Below, piece by piece: positions 56,101 to 64,000 of a DNA stretch of 64,000 nucleotides. Source of the DNA: Hemerocallis citrina (Eukaryota; Streptophyta; Magnoliopsida; Asparagales; Asphodelaceae); contig CM030358.1 of assembly GCA_017893485.1 (NCBI GenBank), positions 255,741,477 through 255,805,476 of the forward strand, written 5' to 3'. The position numbers were made by a program, and so were the translations under genes. The notes below the pieces were generated by a model. The model was not told the origin of the DNA. It worked only from the letters and a program-made list of their open reading frames with translations, and searched no databases. Numbering within the stretch: the first letter of the stretch is position 1; each line of letters begins with the position of its first letter.

Positions 56101-59090
56101 AGGCGATCAAGGAAGAGGTTGAGAAACTCCTCAATGTCTGCTTTGTTCAGGAGGTGAACTACCCTGAGTGGCTCTCCAACGTGGTAATGGTCAATAAGGC
56201 CAATGGAAGTTGGCAGATATGCATTGACTTCACAGATCTCAACAAGGCGTGCCCGAAGGATCCCTTCTCTCTTCCCAGCATCGACACCCTCATCGATCCA
56301 ACTTCCGGGCATGAGCTACTCAGTTTTATGGATGCCTTCTCCAGATACAACCAGATCAGGTTGTTCCCACTAGACATCCTGAAGACCTCGTTTGTGACTG
56401 ACCAAGGCCTCTACTGCTACCGTGTTATGCCCTTCGGGTTGAAAAATGCGTGGGCTACCTATCAATGCCTGTGAACAAGGTCTTCCGAGATCAGATTGGC
56501 CGAAACATGGAAGTCTATGTCGACGACATATTGGTCAAGAGCACTCGAGGGCAGGAGCACACCCTCGACCTTCAAGAAGCCTCCGAGGTGCTCAGGAGGC
56601 ACAATATGAGACTAAACCCGAACAAGTGTGCGTTCGGTGTCTCATCGGGCAAATTTCTCGGGTTTATGGTCAGCCAGAGGGGCATAGTGGCCAACCCCGA
56701 GAAAATCCAAGCCATTCTCAAAATGGCTCCCCCCTCCAACGTCAAAGAGGTGCAGAGGCTCACGGGACACCTTGCCGCAATAGGGCGATTCCTCTCCAAG
56801 TCCGAGGAGAAGTGCCTTCCCTTCTTCAAAGCCTACAGGGGGCTAAAGGCTTCGAGTGGGGGCCGCAGCAGCAAGAGTCCTTTGACAAGCTCAAAGAGTA
56901 TTTATCCAAACCCCCTCTCCTGAGTAAGTCGACACCCGGAGGGTCCTTTACCTCTACCGCGCAGCCTCGGACCAAATGCTCAGCGCGGTCCTCGTGAAGG
57001 AAGAGGATAGGACGCAAAAGCCCATCTATTACTTGAGTAAGGTGCTTCGCGATGCCGAACTCTGTTATCCGAAACTGGAAAAGATGACACTTGCCTTGGT
57101 CATGGCCGCCCGTAAGCTTTGTCCCTACTTCCAATCCCACTCAGTGGTCGTCCTTACCGACCAACTGCTGAAACAGGTTGTCCACAAGCCGGAAACATCC
57201 AGACGGCTCATGAAATGGTCCATCGAGCTGAGTCAGCACGATATCAGCTACCAGCCCAGGACGGCGATAAAAGCCCGAGCTCTGGCCGAGTTCATCGTGG
57301 AGAACACCATTCCCGACTCGTGCAAGTCGCCAGCCGACCCCTCCATCTGGACTGTCTATATGGACGGGTCCACCTGTGCCGATGGAAGTAGGGCCAGCGT
57401 CATCCTAACAGGTCCCGACGCTTTCGCCCTCTAGTATTCTCTACGCCTCAACTTCCCAACGTCAAACAATAAGGCAGAATATGAGGCCCTAATTACGGGT
57501 CTCTGCTTGGCTCGCAAGGTGGGTGCCGAACGGGTCAGGGTCTTCAGCGACTTTCAATTAGTGGTTAATCAAGTGTCTGGGGAATATGAGGCGAGAGATG
57601 ACCGAATGGCAAGATACTTGGCAAAAGTGAAGGAACTTCTAGCTCTATTCAGAGATGTTCAACTCCAGCGGGTTCCCCGAGAGGAAAACGCGCAAGCGGA
57701 TGCCTTCTCTAAGCTTGCCTCCTCGTCCCTCCAAGGTCTAGAACGAACCTTCCTAATAGAAGTCCTTCTCAAACCTAGCATCGACGAAGATGGCTCGGAG
57801 CCAATGGAAGCCTACCCCCTAACTCTCGGGAAAAACTGGATGAAGCCCCTCCTTGAGTATCTCCGAGACGGAGTCCTCCCTGAAGATCCGAAAGAAGCAA
57901 GGAGGATCAGGACACGAGCACAGCGGTATACACTCTTGGACGGGGTCATGTATAAATGCTCCTACACCCAGGTCGCCGGTCGGCCTTATCTGAGATGCCT
58001 TTCCTCGGAAGAAGCACTCTACGCCCTAAAGGAAGCCCATGATGGTCTATGTGGTGCACACTTGGGAGCAAGATCCCTTGCCTGGAAGCTTTTGAACTAC
58101 GGGTACTTTTGGCCTACACTTTTGAGTGACTCCGAGGAGTACGTCCGCCAGTGCGATTCCTGCCAGAAGTTCGCCCCAATCCGTCGCTTTCCCCAAGCAC
58201 AACTTGCCTCGTTGGCAAGTCTTATCCCTTTCGCAATGTGGGGGATGGATTTGCTCGGACCTTTCCCTCCGGCACCAGGCCAGCTGAAGTTCTTGGTGGT
58301 AGCGATAGACTACTTCTCCAAATAGATAGAAGCCAAACCTTTCTCAACAATCACCGAAAACAGGGTGCAAAAGTTCTTTTGGAAGAACATTGTATGTCAG
58401 TTCGGGGTACCTCGCATTCTCGTAACCGACAACGGGACCCAATTTACGGGAGCTGCCTTCCACGACTTCTGCACCGATCTCGGGATCCAACAGCGGTTCT
58501 CTTCAGTGGCGCACCCCCAGTCCAATGGCCAAGCGGAGAATGCGAATTGACATATCCTCTCAAGCTTGAAGAAGAGGCTCGACAAGTCCTCCAAGGGGAT
58601 ATGGGTCGAACAACTTTCAAATATGCTTTGGTGCTATCGCACCACCAAAAGAACTCCGACGGGTGAATCCCCTTTCAACCTCACGTACGGATTAGAAGCT
58701 TTTAATCCCTTGGAGGTGGGCCTGCCTTCACCTCGACTCATAGCTTACAACGAGGCACAGAACGCGAACCAGCTTCATAATTGCCTAGACCTCATTGACG
58801 AGATCCGCGAGAGAGCTGCAATTCGCTAGGAGACCTACCATCGTAGGATCACTCAAGCTTACAACAAGAGGGTACGACCGATCAACATAAAAGAATGAGA
58901 CTTAGTATTGAGAAAGCTATCAATTTCCGACCTAAGCAAGAGAGGCAAGTTGGTGCCCAATTGGAAAGGACCATATAAGGTCTCCAGAGTTGTACGCCCG
59001 GACGCGTATCAACTTGAAGACCCGGGGGGCAGGAAGATGCCAAGGACTTGGAACGCCAAGCATCTGATAAAGTACCGAGAGGATGTCTAA
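53200..59090 (+). pseudogene. Gypsy element 2 gag-pol, stops and frameshifts
   Basis: ATG at 53200 is followed by TAG at 53275, close to the equivalent stop in element 1. Gag (54250-55070, VDHIESFKTLM ... VKRFTAEARSIASL) ends with a knuckle (CRFHRDHGHDTDEC) and TAG at 55072. A frameshift near 55216 precedes protease (VDNGSFVNILF) and reverse transcriptase, then frameshifts near 56470 (before YVDD, 56519) and 56850. RNase H, a second RNase H (YMDGSTC, TAG at 57432), and integrase follow: GMDLLG, a TAG at 58323 where Trp is normal, TDNGTQF, and GQAEN with the catalytic Glu kept, then TGA at 58548. More stops occur near 58827 and 58896. It cannot make an intact polyprotein. Confidence 0.9.
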
Positions 59091-59307
59091 ACGCCGCTCC
59101 AAGCTACTTCCACAGAATTGCAAAAATCTTAATTGTATCTACTTTTTTGTCGAAATGTAAAAGGCGGTCTGCAACTTAGAAGCGGCCGCCTAGTTGTTTT
59201 CAATAAAGAGAAATTCCCCCCCCCCCTCAACTTATCTATCTTTCGAGTAAATTCTCTACTTTTGGGATGGTCTAATTCTACTTGCAAAAAAAAAATTTCG
59301 AATTCAA

Positions 59308-59765
59308 ACGATGAGTTTGAAGTCCAACACTTGGCTCGACTCCGCTTCTACCACTCGCTCATAAGCGAGTAAGAAGTGGTTCGCCATTCGGAATTGCTCC
59401 CACAACCGTTGACTCTTTCTCAAATGAGGAGTTCGGAGTCCAACACTTGGCTCGACTCTACTTCTACCACTCGCTCATAAGCGAGTAAGAAGTGGTTTGC
59501 CATTCGGAATTGCTCCCACAACTGTTGACTCTTTCTTCAAACGACGAGTTCGGAGTCCAACACTTGGCTCGATTCCGCTTCTACTACTCGCTCATAAGCG
59601 AGTAAGAAGTGGTTTGCCATTCGGAATTGCTCCCACATCCGCTGACTCTTTCTTAAACGACGAATTTCGGAGTCCAATACTTGGCTCGACTTCACTTCTA
59701 CTACTCGCTCATAAGCGAGTAAGAAGTGGTTCGCCATTCAGAAGTACTCCTACAACTATCGACAA
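59308..59765. repeat. 115-bp tandem repeats after pol, element 2
   Basis: Four copies of about 115 bp (GAGTCCAACACTTGGCTCGA ... GCCATTCGGAATTGCTCCCA). Each has a perfect hairpin ACTCGCT-CATA-AGCGAGT. Homologous to the 113-bp array of element 1, where the arms have a different sequence. Confidence 0.9.
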
Positions 59766-59913
59766 CCATAGATGCTAACAAAACACACAAGTGCAAAAAA
59801 AAGAAAACGAGTCTCATTTCTATAAAGTTTGAGGAACAAGTCAGATTACAAGACCAACTACTCGTCTCTACGAAGAATTACAAAGTTTGAGAAGCCAAAA
59901 TTACAAAACTACT

Positions 59914-60656
59914 TCAATGCCTCCTAAAAAGGGGGATACTCCTCTTGAGCGACACACGAAGACGGCGAACATTTTGTCGCTGCGACCCTGCACTCGTTGA
60001 GATCCCCAAGCCGGCGAGCCTAGTAGTGTCCCTAAGCATTGCGCCGGCTGAGGCTTCGCTTGATGAGCCAACAACTCCGCTTTGAGCATCACCAGGATGC
60101 CCTGGGATGGGAGGCAAACGTGATGCTAACTCGTGAAATGATCGTCCCTGTGAGTACTCATCTCGAGGGCAAGATGTGGACCTGACGTTGCTTCCCTCCG
60201 TAAAACATCATAACCGGTGAACCTCCGTCTCCAGCTCAACAATACGCCCCTTCAGTGAATCATCCGTCACCTCGACTTGTAGGCGAGGAATTTTGCTCAT
60301 ACTACCCGCACGGGAAGCTTCAATGATAGTTTGCTAAAGCTGCGCCGTCTCCAGGCTCTTCTCGAGCACCACGTTCTTTAGACTATCTCTCTCCGCACTG
60401 ACGTTGAATAGAGTCTGCCGAAGTGACTCCACCTCCCCTTCAAGGGGGCTTCTCAAGCTCGTTTCTGTAGTTGCTTCAACTCAGAGTTATGCTTTGCCAG
60501 CGTTAGTTTGAGATGGTCCAGTTGTAACTCACTCTCGAGAAAACACTCTCGACTACGAGAAAGTGCCAACTTCGTCGCTCCTAAGTCAGCTCGAAGACGA
60601 GAGGCCTCAGCCGCTACCATGTTCGGCGATGCCTTGACCAGACATAACTCGGTGAT
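59914..60656 (-). pseudogene. Antisense ORF 2 of element 2, broken
   Basis: It starts after a GCTTTTCAG acceptor ending at 60657. The first part (to 60453) is a coiled coil (LKLTLAKHNSELKQLQK), then the frame is lost; the C-terminal part (60117-59914) ends RVSLKRS...RRH, like the element 1 protein. Confidence 0.6.
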
Positions 60657-60969
60657 CTGAAAAGCAAGAACACAACAATGCTGAGCTCGAGCAACTCTTA
60701 GCCAAATTTCAAAGCGAGTTGTTTTCAATACTTAGCCAAATTTCAAAGCGAGTTGTTTTCAACACTTAGCTAAATTTCAAAGTGAGTTGTCTTCAACACT
60801 TAGCCAAATTTCAAAGCTAGTCATTGTAAATTTGGGCCAAAATCTCAAAAGTTCTTCATTTCATTGAAGCTTAAAAAGAGTACAAAAGAAAGCGGTGGCC
60901 AGTTCGCTATTAGGCATTGATACAAAAAGACCCTAGATGAAAAACTATTTCTAAAATACAAAAGAAACT

Positions 60970-63149
60970 CTAAGGGAGTTGAGTGTCCACCTCGACGGAT
61001 GGATCCACAAGTGCTAAAGCACCTTCGCTGCCCTCAGCTGTCCCTGTAGCCGGTGCCATTGCCAACAACATCTCAGTCACTACGTCTTCATCGCCGACGG
61101 CCTCCTCTTCTCCTTCATCATCTTCTTCTCCTTCGGCCCCTGCCTTCTCCTCGTCGGGGAACAAGAAATATCCCGAACAATCAAAGTCGGGGATACGCTC
61201 GCTGACATCTTTCAGTGCCTTGGCGTAGGCCTTGTGCATGTTCAGCTCCAAGTAGCCGATCGCCTCCTTCTCCGCCGCTGCCTTGGCTTCCTTCACCGCC
61301 GTGAACATCGCAAATGTGGCCTTCTCCTGCTCGGCTGCCCACTCCCGAGCCATCTCCTCCTTCTCCGCAGCAGCGGAGTCCTTCGCCTTTGCCAATGCCT
61401 CCTCCAGTTGTCGGATCTCCGTGGCTTGCGTTTCGACCTTGAGAGCGGTCGCCTATAGCTCTCTCTTGGCCTTTGAGCGCTCTGACCTCTCCCGATCCTG
61501 AAGAGCTTTCAGCTCTTTCTCCTGCTCTGCCACTTACTTCAGCAAGTGGCTGAAATGACAGATTGCCTGCGAAAAAGGCAGTGGTTTAAGAATGGAATGC
61601 AAAGAAGGGGACAAAGGTCAAGTGGAAGGTTAAGGCTTACCGTCATCTGTGCTTTGGCAATCTCCAATGCCGAGTCGCCGACCATCCCATGCTCCATCGC
61701 CGCCTTGTCTTTGGGCGTGGCAAGACTGCGGACGACATTCATGCAGCTCGTCGAATAGCCAAGAAAACCGTCGTGCCTAAGAACCTGCCAATCCGGCACG
61801 AAGATCCTCTTCAGCTCGTCCGTCAGAATCACCTCGGCCATCACCGTGCGAGGCAAAGCTGATAGGGCAAGAGTAGCTAAAAAGTCGAGCTCCTTCGCCG
61901 ACGTAGCAACAGAAGAAGGAGCGGCCTCCAAGTCAATGACGGGGGCGGCGACACTCTCAACTCGAGCTGCCTTCGACGTAGTTGGCTGAGAAACGGCACG
62001 CTTCCTCTTCTTCCTTCAGTGTGCTTGCCACTCAGTGCCAATTGCCTGTTCATGATGTCATCGAAGTCCATGGCAGTAGATCCTGCGAACAAAAATGATA
62101 GAAAAAAAAGAGAGATTAGAATTTTATCACTACTAAAATACTTAGTATGCGGTCGATGAAAGAGAACTCGTACTAGGATCCATAAGGCTAAGGCTTCCCC
62201 CGAAGAGGCTCTCCTCGGTGATCTCCTTCCAATGCAGGGTCGGTCGATCCAAGAGGATGCCGACCATTTTGTCCTCCTCCGGACTCAAGGACGGCTCCAT
62301 CTTCACCTTCTTCGGCACATCCTCTCTCCATACCGTGGGAATGTCCCACGGCTTTTTACTCCGAACGAGGAAGTACTTGTCTCGCCAACACTTCACGGAG
62401 TCAGGGTTGTCGACCAACTTAACACCCTTCCGAGCAGTGAGGTAGAAACGATACTCCGTCCTCGTCTTTTGGTGGATCTTGTACAGACAACGAAGTATGC
62501 TGATCCTAGGTTCGATCCTGGCTGCCTGGCAATGGAGAACGAACCCCGTCACATGCCTCCAAATGTTCGGCATCAGCTGAATAGGGCATACCCCATACCA
62601 TTGCAGCACTCCCCTTATGAAAGGGTGTAGAGGGAGGCGCAGCCCCGTGTAGAAAGCGTCGTAAGGGAAAATGCAAGTATCGGAGGGGAGAGAAGAACAA
62701 GATCTGACCCCTGGCCCCGGGACGATGAGTTCAAACTCCGGAGGGATCATGAAGCACATCCGAACCATTCGCAGGTCCGACTCCTTCAGGATACTGACGA
62801 TTTTGTTCGTCTCCGTTCGCTCCCTCGGATTGTATTCCTTGTAAAACTGAGCCAAGCCTTGCTCCGTTCGCCTCCAATCCTCCGAACTATACTGCCGGGT
62901 CCCTCCAAGTGTAGACACGGCGATCGAATGTCTGCCGAACGCACCCAATCACCGATCTCTCTCCACTATCATTTCCACCACCATCGAAGAGAGAGCTGCC
63001 TCGCCGCCTCCGCCCTCGACGATGAGATCTCCTTCCACTTCCGAAGAGGACAGGACAATGGGAGCCTTCCCCTTATCGACCGAAGAAGGAGTCGACCGAG
63101 GGGGTACTTCGAACTGACTCGAGGAGGAGGCCTCTTCGCCGGAAGACAC
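60970..63149 (-). pseudogene. Antisense ORF 1 of element 2 (PF04195-like), broken
   Basis: Exon 1 runs 63149-62174, with an in-frame TGA at 62951-62949. It contains VPGPGVRSCSSLP, LPLHPFIRGVLQWYGVCPIQLMPNIWR and HCQAARIEPRISILRCLY, aligned with element 1. The intron (donor GTACGA, acceptor TTCGCAG) is in the same place and phase as in element 1. Exon 2 (62082 to about 61640) has a frameshift near 62020; exon 3 has a stop near 61534 and frame changes, then an open acidic C-terminus (61395-60970). The conserved splice sites support real splicing of the family's antisense gene. Confidence 0.78.
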
Positions 63150-63429
63150 CCTAGAAATCTCTTTAAATTAAAATAAATTACCTGGGAAGTGACAACCACA
63201 GTCGGAATGCTCGTCGGAGAATGGGAATGGCGCCAGAAGCTCTATGAAGAGATGAAATCTCCGGTGAAGAAAAAGTGAGACAGTGAAGTAAAAATGAGAG
63301 GGGGTGGGGACTTATAGCAAAACTTGATGGGCTTGGGCCGCACAGCTTGACCGGCCCAACAAGCACGGAAATCTAAGTGGTCAGAATATGAAACGACAAA
63401 AAAGAAGTGACAAGAAGCAGCTTGGAACA

Positions 63430-64000
63430 GTTGACCATTCAACGTTCATCGAGTTCGCCGCTTCGTTTGATTCGCTCGACACAACGTTCGCCAATCTCGC
63501 CGTCATATCCGAGCAGACGTGTTTCCGAGCTGAAAAAATCAAAAAATGCGTTGACCAGTCAACGCTCTTCGAGCTCGCCGTATCGTTCGCCAAGTTCGAC
63601 ACAACGTTCGCCAAGCTCGCCGTCACATCCGAGCAGACGTGTTTCAGAACTGAAAACACTAAAAAATATGTTGACCAGTCAATGCTCTTCGAGCTCGCCA
63701 TCTCGTTCGGCAAGCTCGACACAACGTTCGCCAAGCTTGCCGTCACATCTGAGCAGACGTGTTTCCGAGCTGAAAATACCAAAAAATGCACTGACCAGTC
63801 AACGCTCTTCGAGCTCGCCATCTCGTTTGCCAAGCTCGACACAACGTTCGCCAAGCTCGCCGTCACATCCGAGCAGACGTGTTTCCGAGCTGAAAACACC
63901 AAAAAATGTGTTGACTAGTCAACTCTCTTCGAGCTCGCCGTCTCGTTCGCCAAGCTCGACACAACGTTCGCCAAGCTCGCCGTCACATCTGAGCAGACGC
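63430..64000. repeat. 120-bp tandem repeats, element 2
   Basis: Units of 120 bp start near 63430, 63550, 63670, 63790 and 63910, running off the window. Landmarks are GACCAGTCAACGCTCTTCGAG, ACACAACGTTCGCCAAGCTC and GAGCAGACGTGTTTCCGAGC. As 120 is a multiple of three, both strands stay open; no protein is implied. It occupies the position of the 58-bp array in element 1. Confidence 0.92.

Larger units (their letters stand above)
52544..64000 (+). mobile_element. Ty3/gypsy Tat-lineage element 2, 3' end outside window
   Basis: The same plan as element 1: LTR, identical primer-binding site, gag-pol, post-pol repeats, antisense genes, then a tandem array that runs to the window end. From element 1 spacing the 3' LTR is expected about 1.5 kb beyond 64000. 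The LTR is clearly diverged from element 1, so the two are different subfamilies. Coding regions carry both frameshifts and stops, so this copy is more decayed. Confidence 0.92.

Noticed and set aside
63381..63918. Long ORFs on both strands with a 40-residue repeat
   Set aside because: The 120-bp period is a multiple of three, so any frame lacking a stop in one unit stays open in all. No domain or start context supports a gene.

Overview
This is a nuclear segment from a flowering plant, probably a dicot, and it is almost entirely transposable elements stacked inside one another. The basis is spliced eukaryotic gene structures, plant-specific element families (Tat-type Ty3/gypsy with antisense ORFs, copia, L1-type LINE, MULE, CACTA, hAT MITE, Helitron ends), (AT)n microsatellites, and no bacterial operon logic. 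The only cellular gene sequence I recognise is one terminal exon of a RING-type E3 ligase (2347-2820).

Layout. 1-3.9 kb: pyrimidine-rich tract, a hAT-type MITE with an 8-bp target duplication, and the RING exon. 3.9-11.2 kb: three related MULEs with long terminal inverted repeats; two have perfect 9-bp target duplications. The large central one (4745-9451) carries a broken MURA-type transposase on + and a spliced plant-mobile-domain (PMD) gene on -. A 133-bp fold-back and a Helitron 3' end lie between the second and third MULE. 11.3-12.9 kb: a 5'-truncated LINE on + with a 13-bp target duplication.

13.2-49.3 kb is one nested assembly. An old copia element on - (gag at 48.2-49.3 kb, integrase remnant at 29.4-29.9 kb) was hit by an LTR element (29938-48115, TSD gaaaa). 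The 3' LTR of that element was then hit twice: by a young Tat gypsy (31161-44832) in its (AT)n tract, and by a 3.1-kb solo LTR (44910-48023, TSD agagg). Beside the copia remnant lies a LINE on - (13221-29376). It is split by another solo LTR (14241-26680, TSD taatc), which is itself split by a 9.5-kb CACTA element (15716-25225, TSD aga). The CACTA encodes a complete six-exon PF03004-type protein.

49.3-52.5 kb: a small MITE, microsatellites, and a Helitron 3' end that appears to abut the 5' end of a second Helitron. 52.5-64 kb: a second, more decayed Tat gypsy, running off the window before its 3' LTR.

How the parts work together. Both Tat elements have a sense gag-pol (gag, protease, RT, two RNase H domains, integrase), a 113-115 bp tandem repeat after pol, an antisense spliced gene with a PF04195-like first exon, and a second tandem array (58 or 120 bp) before the 3' LTR. 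In the first element gag-pol has six or more nonsense codons, while the antisense gene can be read intact across three exons (649 codons). The strongest candidates for something less described are this preserved antisense spliced gene, the PMD gene inside the MULE, and the repeat-filled introns of the CACTA gene.
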